Assembly: GCF_016862795.1 (NCBI RefSeq)
Contig: NZ_BONQ01000111.1
Span: 41,631 to 105,630 of the forward strand
Reading direction: 5' to 3'
DNA: 64,000 nt
Origin: Dactylosporangium siamense
Lineage (GTDB): Bacteria; Actinomycetota; Actinomycetes; Mycobacteriales; Micromonosporaceae
In this document: in pieces, positions 55,064 through 64,000 of the stretch
Layout of the letters: every line of letters begins with the position of its first letter
How positions within the stretch are numbered: the first letter of the stretch is position 1
Notes under the pieces: generated by a model
What the model saw: the letters and a program-made list of their open reading frames with translations, nothing else
Databases searched by the model: none
What the model was told of the DNA's origin: nothing
Made by a program: the position numbers and the translations under genes

Positions 55064-55729
55064 GTGGAACGCGGCGCAACGGTCTTCGTGGGCACCCACC
55101 TGAGCCGGACCTTCGGCCAGGTCGCCGCGGTGCGGGACGTGAGCTGCCGGATCACCGCCACGGACCGGATCGCGGTCACCGGCGCGTCGGGATCCGGCAA
55201 GTCGACGCTGTTGCAGCTCATCGCCGGCATCGACGATCCGAGCGGCGGCCGAGCCGCCTGGCCCGCGCTCGACGGCCACCCACGGCGGCGTCCGGGCCGC
55301 ATCGGCATCGTGTTCCAGAGCCCGGCGCTGCTGCCCACCCTCGACGTCCACGAGAACGTGGCCCTGTCCGTCCTGCTCGCCGGGCAATCGGCCGGCCAGG
55401 CGCGGCGGGCCGCGTCGGAGGCGCTGCGCCTGCTGCACCTCGACGACCTCGCCGACCGGCTGCCACACGAGCTGTCCGGCGGGCAGGCCCAGCGCGTCGC
55501 CGTCGCCCGCGCCGTCGCCACGAACCCGGACCTCGTCGTCGCCGACGAGCCGACCGCCGCGCTGGACAGCGCAACCGCGGCCCACCTGCTCGACGTCCTG
55601 CTGTCCACCGTCGACCGGCTCGGCGCCGCGCTGGTGCTGGCCACCCACGACAGCACGGTGGCCGGCCGCATGGACATCCGTTGGCCCATGGCGGACGGCA
55701 CGATCCCCACCGCAAAGGCATCATCATGA
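55064..55729 (+). CDS. ABC ATPase 2 of the dual-ATPase FtsX system
   Basis: A 221-residue ATPase: Walker A GASGSGKST near residue 42, LSGGQAQRVAVARAV near 138, Walker B LVVADEPTAALDSAT near 158 and the switch His in LVLATHDSTVAG. It is not a close duplicate of ATPase 1 and its nucleotide-binding motifs are all canonical. GTG start at 55064, one base after the previous stop; its stop overlaps the permease start (ATGA). The two ATPases may form a heterodimer serving the two halves of the permease. Confidence 0.88.
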   Translation: MERGATVFVGTHLSRTFGQVAAVRDVSCRITATDRIAVTGASGSGKSTLLQLIAGIDDPSGGRAAWPALDGHPRRRPGRIGIVFQSPALLPTLDVHENVALSVLLAGQSAGQARRAASEALRLLHLDDLADRLPHELSGGQAQRVAVARAVATNPDLVVADEPTAALDSATAAHLLDVLLSTVDRLGAALVLATHDSTVAGRMDIRWPMADGTIPTAKASS

Positions 55730-58341
55730 TGATCTGGCTCACCGGGCTGCTCCGGCGGCGGACCGGCAGGATCCTCGGCACCGCGGCCGGGATCGCCGCC
55801 GCCGTGGCGCTGCTGGCCACCGTCGGCTCGTTCCTGTCGACGGCCCGTGCCTCGATGACCGCCCGTGCCGTGGCGCCGGTCCAGGTCGACTGGCAGGTGC
55901 ACCTCAACGCCGGCGCCGATCCGCGGGCCGTCCTCGCCACCACCCGCGCCGAACCGGGCGTCGCCGTCGCGCTGCCCGTCGGCTACGCCAAGGTCCCCGC
56001 ACTGTCCACACAGGACGGCACCACGGTCAGCACCACCGGTGCCGCCGTCGTGGTCGGGCTCCCACCGGACTACCGCACCGTATTCCCCGGGCAGATCCGC
56101 GACCTCGGCGGCACCGGCAACGGGGTGCTGCTTGCCCAGCAGACCGCGGCGAACCTGCGCGCCCGGCCCGGCAGCGTCGTCACCGTCACGCGCCCAGGAC
56201 TGCCCGCCGCGCAGGTCACCGTCGACGGCATCGTCGACCTGCCGCACGCCGACACGATGCTCGCCCTCGACCCGGCCGCGACCGCTCCGCCGGACAACGT
56301 CCTGCTCCTGCCGGCCACGACCTTCACGACCCTGTTCGACCCGCTGCGCGCGGACCGGCCGGACCTGCTGGCCGACCAGATCCACGTGCGGACCGACCGG
56401 CGGCTTCCAGCCGACCCCGGCACCGCCTACACCGTCAGCACCGGCGCCGCCCATCACCTCGACGCCACGCTCGCCGGCGCCGGCCAGAGCACCGACAACC
56501 TCGCCGCCGCCCTTGACGCCGCCCGGTCCGACGCCGCCTACGCCACCGCGCTGTTCCTGTTCCTGGCAAGCCCCGGCGCCGCGCTCGCCGGCCTGCTCAC
56601 CGCGACCGTCGTCGCCGCCGCGGCCGACCGCCGCCGCAAGGAGCAGGCATTGCTGCGCGCCCGCGGCGCAACCGCCAGGCAGCTGCTGTCGATCGCCGCG
56701 GTCGAGGCCACGGTCAGCGGGATCATCGGCGCCGCCCTCGGTGCCGCCGCGGCCGCCGCGCTCGGTTCCCTCGTCTTCGGCGACAGCGGCACGGCCGCCT
56801 GGTCCGCGGCCGCCGCGGCCGCCGGTCTCGTCATCGCCGCCGGCACGGTGCTGCTCCCGGCCGGACGGTCGCTGCGGACCCAGACGGTGGCTGCCGGTCG
56901 GACCGGCGCCGCCCGCCCCCGGCTCCCGCTCGTGCTGCGGCTCGGCGTCGACGGCATCGCGCTGGTCGGGGCGTTCCTCGTGCTGCGCGCCACCACGGCG
57001 ACCGGCTACCAGCTGGTCGTGGCCCCTGAAGGTGCCCCACGCATCGCCGTGGACCACTGGGCCTTCACCGGCCCGGCGCTGCTGTGGATCGGCGCCGCGC
57101 TGCTCACCTGGCGCCTCGTCGAGGCCGGGCTCCGGTTCGGCCGCCGGCCCCTGACCACGCTGCTGCGGCCCGTTGCCGGACCGCTCGCCGGCACTGTCGC
57201 GGCCACCCTGCAGCGACGCCGCCGCCCGATCGCGACGGCCGCCACGCTGATCGCCTGCGCCATCGCGTTCGCGGTCTCCACCGCGGCCTTCACCGCCACG
57301 TATCAGCAGCAGGCCGAGGTCGACGCCCGCCTCACCAACGGCGCGGACGTCACCGTCACCGCGACCCCCGGCGACCTGACCGGTGGTCTCGCCGACGCCA
57401 TCCACGCCACCCCCGGCGTCCGGCACGTCGAAACCATCCAGCACCGGTTCGCCTACGTCGGCGCCGACCTGCAGGACCTCTACGCCGTGCGACCCGCCAC
57501 CATCACCGGCGGCGCGCACCTCGCCGACGCCTGGTTCACCGGCGGGACCGCCGAAACGCTCATGCACCGCCTCGAGCAACAACCCGACGGCATCCTCGTG
57601 TCCGCCGAGACCGTCACGGACTTCCAGCTCCAACCGGGCGATCAGCTCATCCTGCGGATCACCGACCCGCGGACCGGCAACCCGACCCCGGTCACCTTCC
57701 ACTTCCTCGGCGTCGTCAACGAGTTCCCCACGGCACCCACCGACAGCTTCCTCGTGGCCAACCAGCACTACATCGCCGGGAAGGTCGGCGACGGCCCGAG
57801 CACCCACCTCATCGACGCCGGCGGACACGATCCGGCAACCGTCGCGGCGGCACTGCGGGCCGCGATCGGCCCCGGACCGGCCATCACCGACATCACGGCC
57901 AGCCGGACTGTGATCGGCTCCAGCCTGACCGCCGTGGACCTCGACGGACTCACCCGGATCGAACTGGGCTTCGCACTCCTGCTGGCGGTGGCCTCCGCCG
58001 GGCTCGTCCTCGCGCTCGGGCTGACCGAGCGCCGCCGCACGTTCACCATCACCACCGCGCTCGGCGCCAGGGTGCGCCACCTGGCCGGCTTCGTCGCCGG
58101 CGAGGCGCTCGTCATCACCGTCCCGGCGCTCGTCATCGGCGCCGGGACCGGTGTCGGGCTGGCCCAGGTGCTGATCGTCATCCTCAAGGGCACGTTCGAC
58201 CCGCCGCCGGACCGGATGGCGCTGCCGTGGACCTATCTCATCGTGCTCGGCGCCGCCATGGTCGCCGCCGTCGCGGTGACGGTGACGGGAGTGCTCGCGC
58301 AGACCCGCAAACCACGCCTCGCCCTGCTGCGCGACGTCTGA
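55726..58341 (+). CDS. Large FtsX-type ABC permease
   Basis: An 871-residue membrane protein: first segment near residues 15-38, external domain to about 270, three or four membrane segments between 275 and 460 (ALFLFLASPGAALAGLLTAT; GIIGAALGAAAAAALGSLVF), another near 500-525, a second external domain of about 200 residues, and C-terminal segments (FALLLAVASAGLVLALGLTE; ALVIGAGTGVGLAQVLIVIL; YLIVLGAAMVAAVAVTVTGV). Loops EQALLRARGATARQLLSIA and FTITTALGARVRHLAGFVA are FtsX coupling regions. ATGA overlap with ATPase 2. Likely substrates are lipids, lipoproteins or peptides; the member is unassigned. A hairpin follows at 58364-58382. Confidence 0.85.
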   Translation: MMIWLTGLLRRRTGRILGTAAGIAAAVALLATVGSFLSTARASMTARAVAPVQVDWQVHLNAGADPRAVLATTRAEPGVAVALPVGYAKVPALSTQDGTTVSTTGAAVVVGLPPDYRTVFPGQIRDLGGTGNGVLLAQQTAANLRARPGSVVTVTRPGLPAAQVTVDGIVDLPHADTMLALDPAATAPPDNVLLLPATTFTTLFDPLRADRPDLLADQIHVRTDRRLPADPGTAYTVSTGAAHHLDATLAGAGQSTDNLAAALDAARSDAAYATALFLFLASPGAALAGLLTATVVAAAADRRRKEQALLRARGATARQLLSIAAVEATVSGIIGAALGAAAAAALGSLVFGDSGTAAWSAAAAAAGLVIAAGTVLLPAGRSLRTQTVAAGRTGAARPRLPLVLRLGVDGIALVGAFLVLRATTATGYQLVVAPEGAPRIAVDHWAFTGPALLWIGAALLTWRLVEAGLRFGRRPLTTLLRPVAGPLAGTVAATLQRRRRPIATAATLIACAIAFAVSTAAFTATYQQQAEVDARLTNGADVTVTATPGDLTGGLADAIHATPGVRHVETIQHRFAYVGADLQDLYAVRPATITGGAHLADAWFTGGTAETLMHRLEQQPDGILVSAETVTDFQLQPGDQLILRITDPRTGNPTPVTFHFLGVVNEFPTAPTDSFLVANQHYIAGKVGDGPSTHLIDAGGHDPATVAAALRAAIGPGPAITDITASRTVIGSSLTAVDLDGLTRIELGFALLLAVASAGLVLALGLTERRRTFTITTALGARVRHLAGFVAGEALVITVPALVIGAGTGVGLAQVLIVILKGTFDPPPDRMALPWTYLIVLGAAMVAAVAVTVTGVLAQTRKPRLALLRDV

Positions 58342-58363
58342 GGCTGCGCGACGGATGAGGTTG

Positions 58364-58382
58364 CGCGATCCAGCGGATCGCG
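58364..58382. terminator. Hairpin CGCGATCC-AGC-GGATCGCG
   Basis: A perfect 8-bp stem with a 3-nt loop, 22 nt after the stop of the FtsX permease gene. Probable terminator of the lipoprotein-ABC operon. Confidence 0.6.
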
Positions 58383-58439
58383 TCGACGGATCGGCGATGT
58401 TCTCTTGTGCAGATCGGTTGGCGGTGCAAAGCTAAATGC

Positions 58440-59171
58440 ATGGCAAACGAATCTGTGCCCCAGTCGAGCACTGCGCGCGAGCTGCTAGCAACCGTGCGTG
58501 ACCTGACGCACCAGGTCCGTGTCGCCCAACGCGGGACCTGGTTCCCACTGCTGGTCTTCGCGACGATCACGCTGCTCGCGATACCCGTCTACCGGTACGG
58601 GCCCTACGTCGACCTGTTCGGCACCTGCCGGTCCCGCGCGGACCAGATGGTCTGCTCAGGGGAGAACCCGACCCAGCTCGGATACTGGACGGTCGCGTTG
58701 GTGCTGGCCTATGCGGCGATCGCGGGCTTCTACGTCAAGCGCTCCCGGCGGCGCGGGGTGGGCACCCCCATCCGCCCCTACATCGTCGTCGGCGTCGCGT
58801 TGGCGATCCTGATGACGGCCGTGTCGATCTTGCTGGTGTTCCATCCGCTGCTTCCCGTCCCCGCCGACCCCTTCGCCGACCCGGGCGAACTCGAGGTCGG
58901 TCCGGCCGTGCTGCTGGTCAACTGGCTGGCCAGTCCCATGGCGGTGATCGGCCTGGCGCTGCTGGTGCTCGCGTGGGTCGAACGTCACGGAGCCCTGCTG
59001 GCCTACAGCCTGGGCTACCTGGCGACCGTGGCCACCCTGGACGGCAGGGTCATCCACGCGACCTCGCGGTGGTTCTTCCTGCCGCACCTGCTCGTCCCGG
59101 CGGCCGTGCTGCTGCTGGGCGCCGCCGCCTTCGCCGCACTCCGCCCGGACCGCCAGGTTCAGGGACGATGA
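58440..59171 (+). CDS. Six-segment membrane protein of unknown function
   Basis: A 243-residue protein: cytoplasmic N-terminus of about 32 residues (SSTARELLATVRDLTHQVRV), then hydrophobic segments FPLLVFATITLLAIPVY, GYWTVALVLAYAAIAGFYV, YIVVGVALAILMTAVSILLV, VLLVNWLASPMAVIGLALLV, ALLAYSLGYLATVATL and LLVPAAVLLLGAAAFAALR. The first external loop has two Cys (FGTCRSRADQMVCSGE). The family is not recognised. The stop overlaps a winged-helix regulator gene by ATGA, an arrangement seen for small actinobacterial membrane-protein/regulator pairs. No Shine-Dalgarno sequence is seen; AAAGCT lies 6 nt upstream of the ATG. Confidence 0.7.
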   Translation: MANESVPQSSTARELLATVRDLTHQVRVAQRGTWFPLLVFATITLLAIPVYRYGPYVDLFGTCRSRADQMVCSGENPTQLGYWTVALVLAYAAIAGFYVKRSRRRGVGTPIRPYIVVGVALAILMTAVSILLVFHPLLPVPADPFADPGELEVGPAVLLVNWLASPMAVIGLALLVLAWVERHGALLAYSLGYLATVATLDGRVIHATSRWFFLPHLLVPAAVLLLGAAAFAALRPDRQVQGR

Positions 59172-59500
59172 CCGACCACCCCGCCAACGGCCTCGACGAG
59201 ATCGTCCACCAGCGCGTCCGGCTCGGCATCATGACCATCGCGCACCAGGCCCGCCAGGTCGAGTTCGCCTTCCTGCGCACCACACTGCAGCTGACCGCCG
59301 GCAACCTCGGGCAGCACCTCGCCGTCCTGGAGAAGGCCGGGCTGATCCGGATCGAGAAGGGCTACGAGGGTAAGCGGACGTGCACCTGGGTCACCCTCAC
59401 GGCCGCCGGTCAGGCCGCCCTGCGCGCCGAGATCGCCCAGCTCAAGCAGCTCATCCAGCAGGTCGAGGAGGGGGCCGCGGCAACGGCGGCCGACCCGTGA
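59168..59500 (+). CDS. Winged-helix regulator (transcriptional regulator, HTH_27/MarR-like)
   Basis: A 110-residue protein: LDEIVHQRVRLGIMTIAHQA, then a winged helix LQLTAGNLGQHLAVLEKAGL, wing EGKRTCTWVTLTAAGQAALR, and a C-terminal helix ending in an Ala/acidic tail. The GNLGQHLAVLEKAG phrase is typical of the small regulators fused or paired with membrane proteins (HTH_27 type). ATGA overlap with the preceding membrane-protein gene suggests it senses or controls that gene. Convergent with the response-regulator gene at 59522. Confidence 0.85.
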   Translation: MTDHPANGLDEIVHQRVRLGIMTIAHQARQVEFAFLRTTLQLTAGNLGQHLAVLEKAGLIRIEKGYEGKRTCTWVTLTAAGQAALRAEIAQLKQLIQQVEEGAAATAADP

Positions 59501-59521
59501 CCCCGCCCGTCTGCGGCCCGT

Positions 59522-60178
59522 CTATGGCGCGCCGAGGCCGGCTCGGTGGGCGAGGATGACGAGTTGCACCCGGTCCCGCGCGCCGAGTTTGTGCAGCAGC
59601 CGGGCCACGTGGGTCTTGGCGGTCCCGGCGGTGATGTGCAACAGGCCGCCGATCTCGGCGTTGGTGAGCCCTTCGGCGACCAGACCCAGGACCTCACGCT
59701 CCCGGTCCGTGAGCCCGGTCAGCGTCCCACGGCCGGGCGGTGCCGGGGTCGGCACGGACCGGGCCGCGAACGCCGCGATGAGCCGGCGCGTGACACTGGG
59801 CGCCAGCAGCGCCTCCCCGCCGGCCACCACCCGGATCGCGGCGTGGAGGTCGGCGGGAGGTGTGTCCTTCATCAGGAAGCCGCTGGCCCCGGCCCGCAAC
59901 GCGCCGTAGATGTACTCGTCCAGGTCGAATGTGGTGAGGACGAGCACCCGCGTCGCGGTTGACGCCACGACCTGCCGGGTCGCCTCGATGCCGTCCAGGT
60001 CCGGCATCCGGATGTCCATGAGCACGACGTCGGGTTCGAGTCGCCGGACGGTGTCGACGGCGGCGCGGCCGGTGCGGGCCTCGCCGACGATGCTCAGGTC
60101 GTCCGCGGCGTCGACGATCCCGCAGAGCCCGACCCGGACCAGCGCCTGGTCGTCGGCCACCACCACCCGGACGGTCAC
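59522..60178 (-). CDS. NarL/LuxR-type response regulator
   Basis: A 218-residue regulator: receiver MTVRVVVADDQALVRVGLCG with acidic residues 9-10, phosphoacceptor Asp55 in LMDIRMPDLDG, Lys in GFLMKDTPPADL, and LuxR domain LTDREREVLGLVAEGLTNAE, then ITAGTAKTHVARLLHKLGA. GTG start overlapping the kinase stop (GTGA). Pairs with the 60175-61365 kinase. The divergent ABC-2 exporter at 61488 is the likely target. The fragment at 13359-13507 looks like the remains of a similar gene. Confidence 0.92.
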   Translation of the reverse strand: MTVRVVVADDQALVRVGLCGIVDAADDLSIVGEARTGRAAVDTVRRLEPDVVLMDIRMPDLDGIEATRQVVASTATRVLVLTTFDLDEYIYGALRAGASGFLMKDTPPADLHAAIRVVAGGEALLAPSVTRRLIAAFAARSVPTPAPPGRGTLTGLTDREREVLGLVAEGLTNAEIGGLLHITAGTAKTHVARLLHKLGARDRVQLVILAHRAGLGAP

Positions 60179-61365
60179 GCCGCCGTCCTCGGTGGCGTCG
60201 TCGCCTGTGGCGCCGCTGCGGGTGAGGCCGGAAAACAGGCCCGCACCTGGAAGCCGCGTCCGGGCAGCGGTCCGACCCGCAACGTCCCGCCGAACACCGC
60301 GACCCGCTCCCGCATCCCGGTGAGGCCGTGCCCGTCCGGGTTGCGTTCCCCGCCCAGGCCGTCGTCGGTGACCTCCACGACCAGCGCGTCGTCGAGGTAC
60401 GTGACCGCCACCGTTGCGTCAACGGTTCCGGCGTGCTTCACGACGTTCGTCAGCGCCTCCTGCACGACGCGGTACGCCGACAGCTCCAGCCCGGCGGCGA
60501 GGGGACGCGCCGCCCCGGCGACGGTCACCTCCACGTCGACGCCCGCCGCACCGGTCTGCGCCGCCAGATACGGCAGGTCCGCGAGGCCGGGCGCCGGGGC
60601 GGTCCCGGCCGGGTCCTGGTCCTGGTCCCGCAGGACGCCCAGCACCCGCCGCAGCTCGACGAGGGACTCCCGGCCGACGGTCTCGATCGCCGCGAGCGCC
60701 TCCGCGGCTCTGGCCGGCTGCCGGTCGGCCACCAGCCTGCCGTAGCCTGCCTGGACGGTGATGACGCTCATGCTGTGCGCCACCACGTCGTGCAGCTCCC
60801 GGGCGATCCGGATCCGTTCGTCCGCACCGCGCCGCCGGGCTGCCTCGGCTTCCGCCTCAACCCGGCGGATCCGGTGGCGAAGCACCTCCTCGGTGTACCT
60901 GCGGTGCTGGTGGACCGCCACACCGGCCGCCCACGCCGCCGCGAGCAGCAGCCCGAACGGCAGCACTGCGCCGACGTGCGTGAAGGACGGCAGCGCCGTG
61001 GCGATCGGCCCGGTGACCGCCGCCGCCAGCACCAGCAGCGCCGGCCGGGTCCGGTGGCGCTCAGCCACCCGGTACACCGCGAACGCCAGCGGAAGCACGG
61101 CCAGCCAACCGAACTGGTCGGACAGCGGGCTCAACCAGAAGAGCAGCAGCGCCGCGGCCGCCGCGCTCACCGGCGACCACCGGGCGGCCAGGAGCGCGGC
61201 ACACGCCGTCGCGAGCCCGCCCGCCGCCAGCGGCCACGGATCGATCCCGGCCCCCACGACCGCCCAGGCCACGACGCCGTACCCGGCCACGGCAGCACCG
61301 TCCAGGAGCAGCCAGTGCGCCGGGCGGAGCCGGTGCCGCAGCGGTGGCCGCGGCTCGATCGTCAT
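60175..61365 (-). CDS. NarL-partner sensor histidine kinase, HisKA_3 type
   Basis: A 396-residue kinase with about five N-terminal membrane segments and no large external domain (LLLDGAAVAGYGVVAWAVVG, AAAALLLFWLSPLSDQFGWL, LLVLAAAVTGPIATALP, GAVLPFGLLLAAAWAAGVAV). Phosphotransfer motif RIARELHDVVAHSMSVITVQ, then HATPase_c with VVQEALTNVVKHAG and GHGLTGMRERVAVFGGTL. The ATG at 61365 is supported by TACGCT exactly 6 nt upstream (leaderless). Divergent from the ABC-2 operon with 122 bp between. Typical of systems that sense membrane-active compounds through their transmembrane part. Confidence 0.9.
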   Translation of the reverse strand: MTIEPRPPLRHRLRPAHWLLLDGAAVAGYGVVAWAVVGAGIDPWPLAAGGLATACAALLAARWSPVSAAAAALLLFWLSPLSDQFGWLAVLPLAFAVYRVAERHRTRPALLVLAAAVTGPIATALPSFTHVGAVLPFGLLLAAAWAAGVAVHQHRRYTEEVLRHRIRRVEAEAEAARRRGADERIRIARELHDVVAHSMSVITVQAGYGRLVADRQPARAAEALAAIETVGRESLVELRRVLGVLRDQDQDPAGTAPAPGLADLPYLAAQTGAAGVDVEVTVAGAARPLAAGLELSAYRVVQEALTNVVKHAGTVDATVAVTYLDDALVVEVTDDGLGGERNPDGHGLTGMRERVAVFGGTLRVGPLPGRGFQVRACFPASPAAAPQATTPPRTAA

Positions 61366-61487
61366 GACGCGAGCGTACGACCATCGGCGCGACCTTTCGT
61401 CCGCCCACGGGCATACGCCGCCCGGCAGACGCCGGCACTGCCGCCGGGCTGACGACACCGGTTCCCCGCGCTGCGATCGTCGAGCAC

Positions 61488-62230
<743 letters not shown>

Positions 62231-62234
<4 letters not shown>

Positions 62235-63019
62235 CCATGCCACCCGCCCTCCGCGGCGCGCTCGCCGCCGAGTGGATCAAACTGTGGTCGGTCCGCTCGA
62301 CGTGGCTCGCGCTGAGCTTCGCGCTGCTGTCCGGCGTCGGCCTCGGCCTGATCGACACGGTCAGCGTGGTCCGGTCGTGGGACACCCTCCCGCCGGCGGA
62401 CCGCGCCGCGTTCGACGCGGCCGGCAGCGCCTTCAGCGGTCTGCCCCTGGCGCAGCTGGCGTTCGGCGTCCTCGGCGTCCTGGTGGTGGCCGGCGAATAC
62501 GCCACCGGCTCGATCATCCCCACCCTCACCGCCGTCCCTCGCCGGGGACTGGTGTACCTCGCCAAGGCGGCCGTCCTCGCCGGCACCACCCTGGTGTTCG
62601 GTGAGACCCTGGCCTTCGGCACGTTCTGGCTCGGGCAGGCGGTGCTTGCCGGGCACGACCTCGACGCGGATCTCGGCGACCCCGGGATACTGCGGGCCGT
62701 GAGCAGCGCCGGGCTGTACCTGTCGGTCATTGCCATGATCGGGTTCGGCCTCGGGGCGCTCGCGCGCCAGCCGGCCGTCGGCGTCGCCGCGCTGTTCGCC
62801 CTGGTGTTCCTCGCCTACGGCGTCGGCAGGGCGCTGGAGGGCTGGTCCTACCTGCCCTCCCGGCTCACGCTGTCCAACGCCGGCGACGTCGTCGGCCAGG
62901 TCCACGCCACCGCCGCGAAGCCGCGCCTGCCGTCGCTGCGACTGGCGTACCTCACCCTGGCGATGTACGTGACGCTCGCGCTCGGCGGGGGCGGCTGGCG
63001 AACCGCCCGCGACGCGTGA
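62231..63019 (+). CDS. ABC-2-type permease
   Basis: A 262-residue permease with six hydrophobic segments; AAEWIKLWSVRSTWLALSFA at the N-terminus is a hallmark of actinobacterial ABC-2 permeases. The coupling-loop region GVLVVAGEYATGSIIPTLTA, then VPRRGLVYLAKA, follows. Later segments include AGLYLSVIAMIGFGLGALAR and GVAALFALVFLAYGVGRAL. GTG start overlapping the ATPase stop. Forms an exporter with the 61488-62234 ATPase. Substrate unknown. Confidence 0.9.
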
Positions 63020-63048
63020 CTTCGCCGTGGCTCGATGGGCGGTGGCCG

Positions 63049-63969
63049 TCAGCGTGCGCCGCGGGCCGCCTGGATCAGCTCGACCAGGTCAAGGGCCGCC
63101 TCGACGGACCAGACGCAGGTGAACGCGGCGAGGGACGCCGGCAGCAGCCACAGGATGCCGCCGGCATGGCCGGTGCGGGGTGCCAGCAGCAGTGAGACCC
63201 GACGCGGCACGATCCCACGGGGCGTGGCGACGTGCAGCACCGACAGCGCCGACCCCGCCGCCGACGTGCCGGTGCCGGCCGTCGCCAGGGCCGCCACACC
63301 GATGGCATGCGCGACGGTGCGACGGCTGCCGACCTGGCTGGCGGCCTGCTCGTCGGCGGCGCGCTCCACGAGGTAGTCGACGTGCCTGGCGACCCACCAC
63401 AGCGCCGGATGGGCAGCGGCGGCCAGGCCGGCGAGGCGGGCCAGACGGTGATGCCGGCCGGCGAGGTGTGCGTGCTCGTGCGCCAGCAGCGCGTCGAACT
63501 GGCGGTCGGTGAGCAGCGACCGCATGCCGGTGGTGACCACGACGTAGCCGGGTGTGCCGGGGACCGCGAACGCCCGGGCCGTCGGGTCGTCGAGCACGAC
63601 CAGCGGACCATCGTGGGGTGACCGCGCGAGTGCCAGGACGTCGCGGTGGCGGCGCCACCGCCGCAGGACGGACACCGCCACGGCGATCAGGAGCACTGCG
63701 CTGAGCCACGGCACCCACGGCTCGGCGGCGGTGTCGGCCGTCACGAACGTGGCGGACCAGCCGAACGCGCCGCCGACCGCCGGCACCTGGGCGACGGCCT
63801 TCATCGCGAACAGCAGCAGGTTGACCGTGCTGGCGCCGGCGACCACAGCGGCGGACCAGGCCACGACACGGGCGGCGGTCGCCGGTGGGAGCCGGTCGGC
63901 GAGCAGCCGCGCCACGAGCACGACCAGCGGCGGCACCAGGACCACCGACCACACGAAATGATCGAACAT
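63049..63969 (-). CDS. M56-family membrane metalloprotease (third copy)
   Basis: A 306-residue membrane protease. Membrane segments near residues 5-22 (VWSVVLVPPLVVLVARLL), 35-58, 85-103 (WVPWLSAVLLIAVAVSVL) and near the C-terminus (AGGILWLLPASLAAFTCVWS). Zinc motif HEHAH lies in LLAHEHAHLAGRHHRL, followed by VERAADEQAA, the likely third-ligand region. The ATG at 63969 has GGAG 5 nt upstream. By analogy with the pairs at 5152-6467 and 46356-47617, a BlaI-type gene should lie just beyond the right edge. Third M56 protease in 64 kb. Confidence 0.85.
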   Translation of the reverse strand: MFDHFVWSVVLVPPLVVLVARLLADRLPPATAARVVAWSAAVVAGASTVNLLLFAMKAVAQVPAVGGAFGWSATFVTADTAAEPWVPWLSAVLLIAVAVSVLRRWRRHRDVLALARSPHDGPLVVLDDPTARAFAVPGTPGYVVVTTGMRSLLTDRQFDALLAHEHAHLAGRHHRLARLAGLAAAAHPALWWVARHVDYLVERAADEQAASQVGSRRTVAHAIGVAALATAGTGTSAAGSALSVLHVATPRGIVPRRVSLLLAPRTGHAGGILWLLPASLAAFTCVWSVEAALDLVELIQAARGAR

Positions 63970-64000
63970 GGGAGCTCCGTTCTGACCGGCCAGCGAAGCG

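Noticed and set aside
54208..58080. A minus-strand open frame of about 1290 residues opposite the FtsX operon
   Set aside because: It is a mirror of the plus-strand genes; it lacks domain motifs, is Gly/Arg/Glu-biased as expected for antisense of GC-rich coding DNA, and would cross several coupled genes.

Overview
The window is very GC-rich DNA with strong G/C preference at third codon positions, frequent GTG starts, many ATGA/GTGA stop-start overlaps, an IdeR/DtxR-type iron box and six two-component regulators. This points to a filamentous actinomycete, plausibly Micromonosporaceae; the family is inference. Nothing looks like a prophage, IS element, CRISPR array, rRNA or tRNA. It reads as chromosomal accessory DNA dense in signalling, transport and envelope genes.

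Left part (1-24 kb). A truncated TctC-type solute receptor, a Ski2/Hel308-like helicase and a StrR/ParB-like regulator come first. A BlaI-M56 repressor/protease pair follows. Two tandem NarL-type two-component systems are bracketed by two paralogous Cys-rich lipoproteins that share an identical 17-bp upstream motif. Next are a DUF4253 gene, a deletion scar joining two truncated genes, an LRR protein, and a GntR-ABC operon with a palindromic operator. A MacB-like efflux operon with a third paralogous lipoprotein is divergent from an OmpR-type two-component system.

Middle (23-39 kb). A COG4705 membrane protein sits behind a BlaI-type operator. Then come a RecD2 helicase, a large LuxR (LAL/MalT-like) ATPase regulator with a triple 12-bp repeat in front of it, a YceI-like gene, a large FtsX permease, two tandem ECF sigma genes each followed by a single-pass membrane partner, a DUF4386 protein and another NarL-type system.

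Envelope island (38.8-59 kb). A tightly overlapping seven-gene minus-strand operon encodes a polytopic mannosyltransferase-like protein, a second COG4705 protein, an orphan OmpR-type response regulator, a PAP2 phosphatase, a GT28-like glycosyltransferase, a polysaccharide deacetylase and GalE. Around it lie a secreted phosphoesterase, a small His/Asp/Gly-rich membrane protein, a second BlaI-M56 pair, an EfeU-EfeO iron-uptake fusion, a PAP2-DedA lipid-carrier pair, a PadR-controlled ABC exporter and a lipoprotein/dual-ATPase/FtsX operon. Six promoters here share one architecture: TTCAN-N6-TTCAG-N11-(-10 box), in four cases TACCTT or TACGGT placed 6-8 nt before an ATG. That is an 11-bp direct repeat fused to a mostly leaderless core promoter. 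Three perfect or near-perfect CTCCTACA-N3-TGTAGGAG operators mark a BlaI regulon that overlaps it. I consider this double regulon, apparently an envelope-stress and lipid-carrier recycling programme, the most interesting content of the window.

Right end (58-64 kb). A membrane protein with a winged-helix partner, a NarL-type two-component system divergent from an ABC-2 exporter, and a third M56 protease whose BlaI partner would lie beyond the edge.

Many starts were chosen because a TANNNT-like hexamer lies 6-7 nt upstream of the start codon, i.e. leaderless transcription, with no Shine-Dalgarno sequence. No homology search was possible; family calls rest on motifs and order.
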